Assembly: GCA_963556495.2 (NCBI GenBank)
Contig: OY747702.1
Span: 7,860,280 to 7,924,279, forward strand
Length of the DNA: 64,000 nt
Direction: 5' to 3'
From: Valencia hispanica
Lineage: Eukaryota > Chordata > Actinopteri > Cyprinodontiformes > Valenciidae
Part shown: piece by piece, positions 23,801 through 32,296 of the stretch
How positions within the stretch are numbered: position 1 is the first letter of the stretch
How the letters are laid out: the number at the start of each line of letters is the position of its first letter
The notes under the pieces: model-generated
The model's database searches: none
What the model saw: the letters and a program-made list of their open reading frames with translations, nothing else
What the model was told of the DNA's origin: nothing
Made by a program: the position numbers and the translations under genes

Positions 23801-23909
23801 ATCTGCAAGCAGAAAAGTGAAAGTAGGCTTAAAAACTGAGCGTAAGAAAGCAGTAAATACTCTTCACACAAATCAGACTCTCACTTACCTTCCTGGGTGG
23901 TGGCTGCAT
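5744..23909 (-). CDS. fchsd1: fchsd1, F-BAR and double SH3 domains protein 1 (N-terminal 9 coding exons)
   Basis: Nine exons on the minus strand (23909-23889, 18511-18414, 18255-18210, 13550-13477, 8783-8639, 8549-8413, 6389-6326, 6162-6034, 5866-5744) have AG/GT borders and consistent phases. They total 837 bases, 279 codons. The protein starts MQPPPRK as in mammalian FCHSD1/2. [19 protein letters not shown] resembles FCHSD1 more than FCHSD2, and [16 protein letters not shown] is the conserved F-BAR helix of this family. The family binds curved membranes by the F-BAR dimer and promotes WASP-dependent actin assembly via SH3 domains at endocytic sites and in hair-cell stereocilia. The SH3 exons are not visible and must lie left of position 1 or be lost. 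Introns are loaded with transposons. The gene identity is firm; FCHSD1 versus FCHSD2 rests on a few residues. Confidence 0.9.
6034..6162 (-). CDS. fchsd1: fchsd1 exon 8
   Basis: 129 bp with acceptor TTTTTGCAG and donor GTCAGAC, phase 0 at both ends. It encodes [20 protein letters not shown] and [18 protein letters not shown]. This is the strongest family signature. Confidence 0.93.
6326..6389 (-). CDS. fchsd1: fchsd1 exon 7
   Basis: 64 bp with acceptor CATACAG and donor GTACGAA. It encodes [15 protein letters not shown], aligned to the GIFHSRTSLQKLSTK region of mammalian FCHSD1. It ends in phase 0. Too short to be seen as an open frame; found by phase and homology. Confidence 0.8.
6390..8412 (-). 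other. fchsd1 intron 6
   Basis: No transposon protein is recognised. It holds a perfect 21-nt inverted repeat (7020-7040, gctcactata arms around one base). It also has a relatively GC-rich block, 7229-7480, with open frames on both strands that I cannot identify. The rest is AT-rich sequence. Confidence 0.5.
8413..8549 (-). CDS. fchsd1: fchsd1 exon 6
   Basis: 137 bp with acceptor ATTGCAG and donor GTCAGTG. It encodes [18 protein letters not shown] and [15 protein letters not shown]. It ends two bases into an Arg codon, completed by exon 7. Confidence 0.92.
8639..8783 (-). CDS. fchsd1: fchsd1 exon 5
   Basis: 145 bp with acceptor TTTTCAG and donor GTGAGAC. It encodes [19 protein letters not shown] and [16 protein letters not shown], matching the mid F-BAR region (VFGAWR in human FCHSD1). 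It ends in phase 0. Confidence 0.92.
9045..11615 (-). other. L1 3' UTR, long and G-rich (copy 1)
   Basis: About 2.6 kb in the opposite orientation, C-rich as printed. It follows the same order as 57964-61308 but lacks ~180 and ~540 bp segments. Its long frames (10129-9173, 11567-10974) are spurious. Confidence 0.85.
11616..12696 (-). pseudogene. L1 ORF2 C-terminal fragment (copy 1)
   Basis: The clean frame 12227-11616 encodes the end of L1 ORF2, with a CCHC zinc motif (C-x2-C-x9-H-x4-[20 protein letters not shown]) and an end reading [16 protein letters not shown]. Upstream, 12555-12340 and neighbouring frames continue the same protein. A 2-base loss in a C run at ~12230 breaks the frame relative to copy 2. 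No RT active site is present because the copy is 5' truncated. Confidence 0.88.
12712..13476. other. Remainder of fchsd1 intron 4
   Basis: AT-rich sequence with no gene. A repeat tail occupies 13180-13285 (listed separately). Confidence 0.5.
13180..13285 (+). repeat. 3' end of a fish interspersed repeat
   Basis: The stretch gagatgacatctgttgtgaa ... ctatataaataaactgcatt is the tail of the repeat whose longer minus-strand copy is at 63085-64000. Short copies also lie at 47041-47110 and 50207-50290. Confidence 0.65.
13477..13550 (-). CDS. fchsd1: fchsd1 exon 4
   Basis: 74 bp with acceptor TTCTTCAG and donor GTGAATA. It encodes [14 protein letters not shown] and a short variable tail. It ends two bases into a Gly codon, matching the phase of exon 5. 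Confidence 0.9.
13790..14773 (+). mobile_element. Rex1-like non-LTR retrotransposon, 3' part, degenerate
   Basis: Plus-strand LINE in fchsd1 intron 3, antisense to the gene. Three frames give the RT end. The first has [20 protein letters not shown] and then a mutated active-site box reading YSND. After a frameshift near 14020 comes [19 protein letters not shown] and [18 protein letters not shown] third frame (14494-14706) ends in [14 protein letters not shown]. The 3' tail is gggatcaataaagtattttt followed by short repeats. Placement in the Rex1/L2/CR1 group is from recognition, not a tree. The element is 5' truncated and inactive. Confidence 0.85.
14774..16979. other. fchsd1 intron 3, no recognised feature
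   Basis: AT-rich intronic sequence. I find no coding exon, transposon protein or terminal repeat here. Confidence 0.5.
16980..17345 (+). pseudogene. Tc1/mariner transposase relic
   Basis: The reading [19 protein letters not shown] is followed by an actgccaacatgctcaggtc segment and agagcagaccgcaagatgct. These match the N-terminal HTH part of a fish Tc1-like transposase. Stops and shifts are frequent. No terminal repeats were found. Confidence 0.5.
17346..18209. other. fchsd1 intron 3, proximal part
   Basis: AT-rich, non-coding. Nothing identified. Confidence 0.45.
18210..18255 (-). CDS. fchsd1: fchsd1 exon 3
   Basis: 46 bp encoding [15 protein letters not shown], with donor GTGAGTAC. The first base completes the split Arg codon. 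This is the most diagnostic segment for FCHSD1. Confidence 0.92.
18414..18511 (-). CDS. fchsd1: fchsd1 exon 2
   Basis: 98 bp with acceptor TATCCAG and donor GTGGGTT. It encodes [19 protein letters not shown] onward to TELLEEIR, the first F-BAR helix. It ends two bases into an Arg codon completed by exon 3. Confidence 0.92.
18512..19102. other. fchsd1 intron 1, 5'-most element remnants
   Basis: No gene. From about 19005 the sequence (ggtccagttcccattcac, ggaccgagacctacg) resembles the interior of the MITE at 19103-19808. That MITE may therefore have inserted into a related older copy that resumes at 19812. Confidence 0.45.
19103..19808. mobile_element. PIF/Harbinger-type MITE 1
   Basis: A 706-bp non-autonomous element with terminal inverted repeats: GGGCGCTTTCACACC at the left and the complement of GTGTGAAAGCACCC at the right. 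It is flanked by TTA on both sides (19100-19102 and 19809-19811), the 3-bp duplication expected for PIF/Harbinger. It has no transposase. It sits in fchsd1 intron 1. Confidence 0.75.
19812..19950. repeat. Remnant of an older related MITE
   Basis: Sequence (gacggactagagttcgcttg ... ctggtgtgattgcaccc) resembles the terminal part of the family of MITE 1. The terminal gcaccc abuts the TAA used by MITE 2. Confidence 0.5.
19954..20706. mobile_element. PIF/Harbinger-type MITE 2 with a MADF exon
   Basis: A 753-bp element with long terminal inverted repeats (TGGCACGTTCACACTGGTCA at the left; the complement of the right end reads TGGCACGTTCACACCGGTCA). It has a TAA duplication at 19951-19953 and 20707-20709. 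It contains three tandem copies of gcgcagctggcatca (about 20072-20118) and a MADF-domain exon (20253-20412). It carries no transposase. Confidence 0.85.
20253..20412 (+). CDS. MADF-domain first exon inside the Harbinger MITE
   Basis: ATG at 20253 opens [20 protein letters not shown], then [18 protein letters not shown] and [13 protein letters not shown], then a donor-like GTAAGC at 20413. This is the N-terminal half of a MADF (Myb/SANT-like) DNA-binding domain. Harbinger elements usually carry a transposase gene and a second gene for a Myb/SANT-like DNA-binding protein, so this is probably the first exon of the parent element's second gene, kept after internal deletion. No downstream exon or stop-terminated product is visible inside the element. 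Host gene capture is an alternative. Confidence 0.6.
20712..20960 (+). pseudogene. gypsy RNase H fragment
   Basis: The reading [19 protein letters not shown] followed by [11 protein letters not shown] matches the Ty3/gypsy RNase H consensus (KETLA.VWAL, T.HNPL). There are several stops and shifts. I see no LTR. It is of a different lineage from the element at 227-5224. Confidence 0.55.
21215..21800 (+). pseudogene. non-LTR retrotransposon RT C-terminal remnant
   Basis: Frames read [39 protein letters not shown] and [11 protein letters not shown], the region after the RT palm in fish LINEs. Stops break it. The downstream tail may be the piece at 22905-23195. Confidence 0.7.
21801..22904. other. 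fchsd1 intron 1, unassigned
   Basis: No coding exon or terminal repeat identified. It lies between two LINE pieces. Confidence 0.4.
22905..23195 (+). repeat. LINE 3' end
   Basis: Sequence ending cagtgctttggttgg ... agagcgtcacaaataaattg resembles the 3' UTR and AATAAA-containing tail of fish LINEs of the 21215-21800 type. A ~1.1-kb unrelated stretch separates the two. Confidence 0.5.
23889..23909 (-). CDS. fchsd1: fchsd1 exon 1 (start codon)
   Basis: ATG at 23909-23907 encodes MQPPPRK, then a strong donor GTAAGTGAG. This is the exact N-terminus of mammalian FCHSD1/2. It ends in phase 0. A CT repeat lies 107-161 bp upstream. Confidence 0.88.
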
Positions 23910-24012
23910 GCTGCGGTGCCTCAGTGTTTGCTCTCTATGTAGCTGTTGTAGCTTTATTTAGCTTCTATTTCCTCGGGAGATTAACTCACACATGTGTGAC
24001 CCCTTCTCACTC

Positions 24013-24015
<3 letters not shown>

Positions 24016-24070
<55 letters not shown>
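24016..24070. repeat. (CT)n microsatellite upstream of fchsd1
   Basis: About 55 bp of CT repeats, GA on the sense strand, lie 107-161 bp upstream of the fchsd1 start codon. A promoter-proximal location is likely, but no function is shown. Confidence 0.9.
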
Positions 24071-24074
<4 letters not shown>

Positions 24075-24398
24075 TGAGGTGTTGGGTGAAAAGATTCCTG
24101 TAGAGGGTGACAAAGACCAGTAGACACCACTGAGGCATTAATCAGAGGCGGCATCTTGAAAGTTTTTCTTCAAAAGTTCCCCTTTATCCCCAAATTCCCC
24201 CGCTGTTGGCTTGCCAAGCATTTATTATTATTGAAAAATGACCAAATATATATTCTAGGTTTATTAGCTGTATTTAGTTTTCCATTAATTTAGAGCATTT
24301 CTGAAGTGGCTGTGATGAGGAGAACAGATGAAATCTAACCATTCTTGCTTTAAAGAGTTCTGGCATGGTGATTTTACAGTGCTCAGATACTATGTAAA
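24071..24398. other. Upstream flank of fchsd1
   Basis: No gene or recognised element. It probably contains the fchsd1 promoter, but I see no clear core motif. Confidence 0.35.
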
Positions 24399-24655
24399 CA
24401 GTGCCTTGCAAAGTGTTCATATCCCTTAAAGTTTTTCACTCTTTCACTGTCTTTGCCACATCACAACCACAAAACTTAAATGTATTTTATTTTGATTTTC
24501 TGTGATGGACCAGCACAAATTAGAGCATAACTTTTGAATTAGATGAAATGCAGAACAACCAAGACATGGCATTCCACCTGAACTAGCCGAGAAAGAAGAG
24601 TAATCTGGGAAGCAGCCCATTGTAGTACTGAAGGAGCTACAGATATTCAACATGG
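24399..24655 (+). repeat. Tc1 end with HTH fragment, family with CAGTGCCTTGCAAA ends
   Basis: Begins CAGTGCCTTGCAAAGTGTTC, a fish Tc1 terminal repeat. It then has a short plus-strand piece (gtagtactgaaggagctaca, reading [10 protein letters not shown]) from a transposase HTH region. It joins abruptly at ~24655 to a different Tc1 family in the opposite orientation. Confidence 0.6.
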
Positions 24656-25852
24656 ACTTTCAACTCCCTCCACTGATTCTCTTTTAGACTGAGGTCTGGA
24701 GACTGGCTAGGCCACTTCAGAATCTTGAAATACTTCTTACGAAGCCACTCCTTCGTTGGCTGGGCAGTGCGTTTGGGATCATTGTCCTGCTGGAAGATCC
24801 AGCCACATTTCATCTTTAATGCTCTTACTGATGAAAGGAGGTTTTTTTGTCTAAAATCTCATGACACATGGCCCTGTTTATCCTTTCCTTAATACGTCCT
24901 GTCCTCTTTGCAGAAAAGTAGCCCCAAACCAATATGTGTGTTCTTGGGATGCAACTCAGCATTCTTCCCCCTCCAAACAAGGTGAGTGGCGTTTATACCA
25001 AAAGTTCTATTTTGGTTTTATCTGACCACATGACATTCTCGCAATCCTCCTCTGGATCATTCCAATGGTCTCTGACTTTAGACGGGCCTGGAGATTTGTT
25101 GGCTTAAGCAGGGGGAACTTTCGAGCGCTGCACGATTTTAATCCATGGCGACATAGTGTGTTACTAATAGTAACCTTTGTTGCTGTGGTCCCAGCTCTCT
25201 TCAGGTCATTGACCAGTTCCCCCCATGTAGTTCTGGGCGGTTTCCTCACTGTTCTCAAGATCATGTGTATCCCATGAGGTGAGATCTTGCATGGAAGGAG
25301 ATTGTCAGTGATCTTGTATTTATTGGATTTTCTAATAATTGCTCCCACAGATGATCTCTTCTCACCAAGGTGCTTGCCCATTGTAGATTGGCTCTTCCCA
25401 GTATTGTGCAGGTGTATAATCTTGTCCCTAGTGTCTTTGGACAGCTCTCTGGTCTTGGCCATGGTGGAGGTTGGAGTCTGACTGTTTGAAGATGTGAACA
25501 GGTGTCTTTTATACAGATAATGAGTTCAAACATGTACCATTAATACAGGTAATGAGTGGAGGATAGAAGAGCTTCTTAAAGAAGAAGTCTCAACAGGTCT
25601 CTGTGTAGCTCTGTGTAGAACAGGTCTGTGAGGGCCAGAATTCTGGATTGTTTGTAGATGCTAAATACTTATTTTCTGCACCATTATACAAATAAATTCT
25701 TTAAAATTCATACAACATGATTTCCTGCATTTTTGTTTTACATTATGTTTTTTTCACAGTTGAAGTGTACCTATGATGAAAATTACAGACCTCTCTCATC
25801 TTTTTAAGTGGACCAATTGGTGGCTGCTAAATACTTTTTTGTATATATACTG
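24656..25852 (-). mobile_element. Tc1-like transposon, minus strand, degenerate and 3' truncated
   Basis: Transposase start at 25462 on the minus strand: [33 protein letters not shown] and [19 protein letters not shown]. It continues in other frames to the catalytic region, where NVMWSDKTK (first Asp) is readable near 25030-25005. The end near 25852 keeps the transposase-side terminal repeat with TA next to it (25853-25854). The far end is replaced by the fragment at 24399-24655. Same family as 45740-47022. Confidence 0.75.
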
Positions 25853-26866
25853 TATATGAGAACAGATCACAAGACTACTTCTGTCCATTGTGTGAGCACC
25901 TTAAAAGGTTCTCACACTAAGAAAGAGTAACAATAATCCAGTACGTGGACGATTTACACAATGAATGACATGAAACACAATTAAAATAATTTATTGTAAA
26001 ACCAATTCTCTCTCTTTGTGTGGAATAAACCTCTCTTTGTCTCTGCCTTCTGTTAACCTGGAACACTTGTACTGCTGATGTGTGTGTTATTAGACAAAGT
26101 GTTGATGTTTCCTCTGTTCTAAGCCTGCAGCGTGGAAAATGACCATTGAAGCAAGCGCCTCTGCCTATCTGTCTGTTTCAAAAACTTGTCCTGCATAATG
26201 CAACTGACTGCTGTTTGGCCTCTAAAAAAACACCCAGCTACAAGTAATCTACGGAGCTCCCTCATGGACACTGAGATTTTCTTTTGTTATTACGTTCCCT
26301 TGCAAAAAACTCAATAATTCGGTGATTAAGGGATGAAATAAAAGTATTAATAAAACAACAACAAAAGCATAAAACAACATGATGGACACAAAATGTATGA
26401 CACATTAAGAAATTGACATGCCAGCTATTATTACTCAAAGGCAGCTCTTAACGGATGGATTTATAGCCTTGATTTAATAGAAATCACTAGAGAGGAAGTA
26501 GGTACTTTGTGTCAAAAAGTTATGGATTGGCCAAGGACGGGGGTTGGCGGGGGGTATGACAGGTATAATGTGATTGATTGATTTTGCAGGTGTTCATACA
26601 GATAACCTATATATATATTTGCTAACATCCTGCCAGTGACAGGTGTAAGCACCTAGCTGTGGGTGATGTTCAAAATATACCTCCAAATATAGCATTTTCT
26701 GCTGAGTCAGTACATCCATCCGGATTTTTGCATGTGCAGCAGCAACTGTTGAACAAATGTTTGGTAATTTACGAAGTATTTCTATCAAAAGGTACCTCCA
26801 AATATAGCCCCATCCTGCCATCAACAGGTGAGTGCATCCTTCCAGAATGTTTTAGGTACCTCCAAA
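25853..26866. other. Intergenic, with imperfect tandem repeats
   Basis: No gene. From 26640 to 26868 the motif acctccaaatatag recurs three times, with caggtg-containing segments between, an imperfect minisatellite next to a Tc1 end. Confidence 0.5.
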
Positions 26867-26868
26867 TA

Positions 26869-27935
26869 CAGGTGAAATTTGAAAAATTTGAATATTGTGC
26901 AAAAGTTCATTTATTTTAGCAATTTAACTTAAAAGGTAGGCTGCACATTGGCGCTACCAATGATACACATTGGTAGCGTGGGTTCTCTCCGGGTACTCCA
27001 GCTTCCTCCCACAGTCCAAAAGGATGACTGTTAGGTGAATTGGTTTCTCTAAATTGCCCTAAGGTATGAGTGTGTTTGTGCATGGTTATTTATCCTGCAT
27101 GTCTCTGTGTTGCCCTACAATGGACTGGCGACCTGTCCAGGGTGTACCCTGCCTCTCGCCCCATGACAGCTGGAGACAGGCACCCGCCCCCCCCCCCCCC
27201 CCCCCCCCGCAACCTTGCATAGGAATGACGGGTACAGAAAATGGATGGATGGACTTAAAAGGTGAAACTAATATACTGTATGAGTTAGACTCATTACATG
27301 CAAAGTGAGATATTTCAATCCTTTATTTGTCATAGTTTTGATGATTATGGCTTACAGCTTTTGACAACCCCAAATTCAAAACTTCAGAAAATTAGAATAT
27401 TACATCAACTCAATAAAACAAGGAATTTTAAATGGAGTAATGTCAGACGTCTGAAAAGTATAGTCATGTATGTAATCAGTACTTGATCTGGGCCCCCTTT
27501 GCATCAATTATTGCCTCAATGCGACGTGGCATGGATGCTATCATTCTGTGGCACTGCTTAGGTCTTATGGAAGTCTAGGATGCTTCAATAGAGGCCTTCA
27601 GCTCTTCTACATTGTTTTATCTCATGTCTCTCATCTTTATCTTGGCAATGTCCCATAGATTCTCTATGGGGTTCAGGTCAGGGGAGTTTGCTGGCCAATC
27701 AAGCACAGTAATCCTATGGTCATTGAACCAGGTTTTGGTACTTTTGCCAGTGTGGGCAGGTGCCAAGTCCTGCTAAAAAATGAAGTCAGTATCTCCATAA
27801 AGCTTGTCTGCGGAAGGAAGCATGGAATGCTCCAAAATGTTCTGGTAGAATACTGCGTTCACTGTGGACTTAATAAAGCACAGTGAACCAAAACCAGTAG
27901 ATGATGTCAACACCAATCAATACAGACAGTGGAAA
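26869..27935 (-). mobile_element. Tc1-like transposon relic with a SINE in its terminal repeat
   Basis: The left end CAGGTGAAATTTG follows TA at 26867-26868. The terminal repeat is split by a SINE (26938-27252) and resumes at ggtgaaactaatata. Minus-strand coding relics include NSPDLNPIENLWDIAK (E of the DDE triad) near 27690-27650 and PSADKLYGDTDFIF near 27830-27790. Stops are frequent and the transposase N-terminus is missing. Related to, but distinct from, the 35347 element. Confidence 0.7.
26938..27252 (+). mobile_element. tRNA-derived SINE with inverted head, inserted in Tc1
   Basis: Contains tgggttctctccgggtactc and ggcgacctgtccagggtgta and ends atggatggatgg. It is flanked by an 11-bp duplication acttaaaaggt (26927-26937 and 27253-27263). 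The tRNA-like head is mostly missing and replaced by a small foldback (cgctaccaat / attggtagcg, ~26953-26980). A 22-base C run is at 27187-27208. Confidence 0.8.
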
Positions 27936-29654
27936 CTTACTGGTGGAAACATGGTGGCATATCGGGGTAATACTGCCACCACAGTGTGTCCTTTGAATGC
28001 ACCATGGTGAGCCAAGAATATTGTGCCATTCGTGCCACCAAGTTTGACAGAAATAGTACAGCGAAACAGATGTTCTGAGAAAACACCATGCCTGTCAGAA
28101 TGGCATACCTTTGGGTACTGCACATGCGCAGCAGTGAAACTTGCGGAATTGTGCATACGTTAAAAGCAAACCATCATTTCAGCATACCTCAGACTACAAG
28201 CGGTAAGTTTTGGTGTATTATCACATATTGTATTACACATCACCTATTTGGTATGCATTATACAATCACAAGAAATGTTCACAGAAGTTTTCCATATCTT
28301 ATTTTTAGCAAGTGGAGTTGTAAAATTATGTGGAGTCAAAATTGGAGTCAATTTCCACCAAACGATTTTGAGATTAATTTGACACTTTTTCCAACAAAAA
28401 ACCTCTGATGTAAAAAAAGTCGTACATTTGCGAGAGAAAACTCCGAAATTTCCATGATTACAGCCATGATTACAAGATTTCTTCTGACCTTGTAAGGTCA
28501 GGAAAAAATTGGAAAAAAAAAACTTTGCTGAAATTTTTATGTCCAACAGAATATGCCATTCCTATAAGACTTAAGTGTTAAATTTGAGAGATGCGCATCT
28601 GGATAATTTCAAAAACCTAAGTGGTTCACGTGGCTCTTTTTTGGGATCAGAATGAATTCTCCTGGGTTCAGACTTGCCATGAACGCCTAGAGAAAACAGC
28701 ATACCCCTTTACAAACTCTATTTTTGATAAAGTAGGCTAAACTTACAGGGCACCATAAAATGTAACTTCCGGTATGATATTCTCACAGGGCATGCCACAT
28801 CGACAGAACACTGGACTTGATCACTTATGACTGAGCAAAGGCTCCCTAATGCCGTCTCCGGTTTGTGGCAAAGTGGTGCCATTGTTTTGTGAAACAGGTT
28901 TGTGTAACGTTAGTAGTGTATTGTATTGTGTAACGTGTGCTTGAGCTCTGCGCTCTTCGGTGGTGTGAGCTAACTGTGTTTGGTTTTTGCTAGTAGCTAG
29001 TAACTAAACAGCTGTGTAGAGGGGACACCTCCCTGATAACTGTGGCTGAAAAATAGGTAAACGCAGTGAATTCTAAGATTCTAAGTCTATACCAGTCAGT
29101 TGATTTCTATATGTAGTTCGGTCTCTTTTTCCTGTCCATGGCCGGGCCCAACGTCTGTGATTGGTCAGCCCAAGATAATTTCACCAGAACAGTGCTCCAT
29201 AGTAAAGTAGATGTAATTAGTAGTCAATATAGCTTTTGGGCACTAGATGCTTTACATTGCAAGGCCAGTTAATCTAATATGATCTTTTGGCAGTTTTGAA
29301 TACCAAGGGGTGTAGAAACCAACAAAACAGACGACTGTGTTTGTTTGCATGCGGTTTTAGAGTATTCAATGAGCTGCACTTCTAGTAAAAAAGCTTTCCA
29401 GCTCAATCAAAACTCACTCTGTCGGCCATTGCTCCTTGAGTGAATGTGCATTAACCAGCTGAAATAAATAAACTGCTGTCCACCAGAGACATCACTGCAA
29501 TGGTGGGCAGACCCAAAAAAGGTCTAAACTCCCTGCTGGTGGAGAATTGCTTTGCAACATTGACACACCAAAGGAGAAGCATAAAAGGAAGACATCCTCA
29601 ATACATATGTCCGTGCAAAGTTGCAAACGGAGAAGTGTATATTAGGCTTTAGTT
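27936..29654. other. Intergenic, unassigned
   Basis: No coding exon recognised. Short stretches near 28090 and 28550 read gaatggcata in opposite orientations and could be ends of an old MITE. This is too weak to call. Confidence 0.35.
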
Positions 29655-29945
29655 AGGTGACAGTGGCTCAGGAGGTAGGAGTTTGTCCTGTTACAGGAGG
29701 GTTGCCAGTTCGAACCCCCACTCCATCTTTTACCCTCCTTGCCTACTGGTGGTGGTCAGAGGGGCCAGGTGGTGCTAGTGTGGTAGCCTCGCTTCTGTCA
29801 GTGTGGCCCTGGGCAGCTGTGGCTACAGTATAGCTTACCTTCATCAGTTTGTGAATGGGTGATTGACTGAATGTAGTGTAAAGTGCTTTGGGGTCCTCAG
29901 GACTAGATTAAGCGCTATACAAGAACAGTCCATTTACCATTTATT
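29655..29945 (+). mobile_element. tRNA-derived SINE, second family
   Basis: The head has an A-box-like ggctcaggaggtagg and a B-box-like cagttcgaacccc (29706-29718). The body ends gtaaagtgctttggggtcct ... aagcgctatacaagaacagt, a 3' end common in fish SINE/LINE pairs. Confidence 0.7.
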
Positions 29946-30266
29946 TGCCCAGAACATATTTTGCATGTTTGCAGTGTCCTCTGCATGTCTTGTAGACAAA
30001 CTGCAAATTGGGCCTCTTATGGCTTTTTATTCTTGGCTTTATACCATAAATGACAGATTTGTGAAGTTCACGTTTAATACCTGTCCTGACTCCTAACTCT
30101 CATCTGAGCTGTGGATCTTTGCAGCTCCTCAACGATTACCATGCAAAATTCATGCTATTCAGCATTGACCAGAGCAATTTAAACGCCATGTGTTTTTAAA
30201 TACTTATTGCTTGCATTTGTGCTTAGGGCATGTGGCACATGTTTAGTTAGTTTACAGAAGTAGATC

Positions 30267-30268
<2 letters not shown>

Positions 30269-30355
<87 letters not shown>
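30269..30355. repeat. (TA)n microsatellite
   Basis: About 43 uninterrupted TA units. The open frame of Y/I alternation across it is not a gene. Confidence 0.97.
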
Positions 30356-30361
<6 letters not shown>

Positions 30362-30448
30362 TGTATGTTTACCACTAATACATTGAGTTATTTTCTTTAG
30401 CAATACATTTTCAATTTGCTATCTAGGAAATGTCAGTGCCAAGTTACA

Positions 30449-31421
30449 TCCATCTGTACCCATCCATCCTATGCAGAGTTGAGGGGATGCTGGTGCTTAT
30501 CTCCAGCAGTCATGGGGCAAGAGGCGGGGTACACCCTGGACAGGTCGTCAGTCCATCGCAGGGCAACACAAGCCCCTTTCAAACAGGCAATGAGAAACTG
30601 TAATTTTCCAGACTTTGTCTGTTTTGCTTTTGAGTCTGAAAGTAGTCTTCCGGACTTTGTCCAGATACCCTTTACTGTAATTTTACGGATGAAGACCTAG
30701 TGACAAAAGCAGACTTTTCGCTGTATAGTGTTTGCATTCAGATTATCAGGAAATGTTCCGGAAAAGCTGGAGGGGTGTGGGGCAGTGGGGAAAAGGGGAG
30801 AGGGGCAGGGAACGCTGTGAGCGCACACATTGATGACATATAAATAGAACTATTTTCCTTTCAGCTTCTTCATCGATGTCTCTTAAACGTTTCAATGTGT
30901 GCAAAATTGCACACATCACATAGACTAGCACTGCGAGTAGATCTGCTGTTTCGTCGACCATCTTTGCAATAATCCCTTTGTTTGGGGAAATGACATGTAC
31001 GACTGCCGTACTAAGTTTACATCATATCCACCCCCACCCCCCAGACATTCATCAGGATCCTCCGGTTCATTTCTTGCTGTGTGAAAGCAGCCGAAAGGCA
31101 ATGTTCCGGAAAAATATGCTGTATTTGAAAACACAACTCTGGTTATAGATCGAGTTGTCCGTAAATATTCCAGAACTTCTGTCTGAAAACGGCTACAGAG
31201 ACATACAGGACAAACAACCATGCACAAATAATTTGGAGAGACCGATTAACCTAACTGTCATGTTTTTGGACCGTGGGAGGAAGCTGGAGTACCTGGAGAG
31301 AACCCACCCATGCACAGGGAGAACATGCAAACTCCATGCAGAAAGACTCCAGGCTGGGATTCGAACCCAGGACTTTCTTGCTGCAAGGCAACAGTGCTAC
31401 CAACTGTGCCAACTGTGACTC
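30449..31421 (-). mobile_element. tRNA-derived SINE, minus strand, split by a MITE
   Basis: Tail ccatccatcct at the left, then gtacaccctggacaggtcgt up to 30570. The body resumes at 31195 with gacatacaggacaaaca and gggaggaagctggagtac. On the minus strand the B box GGGTTCGAATCCC is at 31355-31367. Same family as 26938-27252. Confidence 0.8.
30571..31194. mobile_element. Non-autonomous DNA transposon (MITE) inside the SINE
   Basis: A 624-bp insertion. The ends are imperfect inverted repeats: AGCCCCTTTCAAACAG at the left, and the complement of the right end reads AGCCGTTTTCAGACAG. Removing it and one copy of aca (30568-30570 / 31195-31197) rebuilds the SINE. A 3-bp duplication suggests PIF/Harbinger, although aca is not the usual TWA. 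Confidence 0.65.
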
Positions 31422-32296
31422 CCCCTGGTGGCCTTTGTGACCACAAGCAATTATTTAGTCTGCTTTTTGTTTCAGGCCAGCTATGGCTAGATAATGTAAA
31501 GCCAAAATATACCCACACACATAAAATTAATTTATCATAATTTTATTTATGCACCATAAAATAACACTTCAGGACCAAAGTAACAACAAACTTCAGAAAA
31601 AGTATAAAGACAAGGGTATTAGGATTAAATAAATAGTCCTTACTGTTCAATATGATCAAACTAGTATGGGATCTTTACATCTTATTTTAAGACATCAGTA
31701 TGATGTTGACATTCAGTTACATGTTTAAATCATATAAGTTCAACCTTTTTAGCATATATAAATACACAAAACCAAACAAAAGTTAAAAAAAAGTCAATAT
31801 GCATCCACACCATATTGATAAATTAATGATAAATACAATAAATAATGAGTAAACCTTTAAAATTCGCATAGCTCTTACCAGGATCAACTTCATAATGTTA
31901 TATTTTATAAATGTACTGTTTTATACGGACATAGTGTTTGATAAACGTTACTTTTTGGAATCAACACCTCCTGGTTAATTGTAATAAAATACAAATAAAA
32001 TTTGGAATATGATTATAAACTAATTCAGAGATACTACTTCATTACTTGTTAAGGCTGATCAGTTCATTTTACCTATTTTTGGAAAAAGGAATGGAAAAAT
32101 GGAAAATGGATTTTAACTAATACACAGAAACTATCATTTCAAAAAGTAGCCAGGAGGTATAAAACAGTAATAAGTGTCTTCCCCAACATTATAAAAATAT
32201 CGATGCCTAACTTTCAAAAGATTAGCGATGATCTCCAAAGCTCTGAGTTTGATGAATGGCCAGAGCTGAAAACATGGGTTTAGTTCTGCCTTCAGC
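31422..32296. other. 3' flank of the cytokine gene
   Basis: AT-rich, no coding sequence. It probably includes the 3' UTR of the minus-strand cytokine gene. Confidence 0.4.

Noticed and set aside
27917..28156. Minus-strand 79-aa frame beside the Tc1 relic
   Set aside because: Not similar to the transposase N-terminus and overlapped by another frame; no support.
29700..29720. tRNA gene B-box-like sequence
   Set aside because: It belongs to a tRNA-derived SINE with no complete cloverleaf.
30179..30403. Minus-strand frame of alternating Tyr and Ile
   Set aside because: It is the (TA)n microsatellite.
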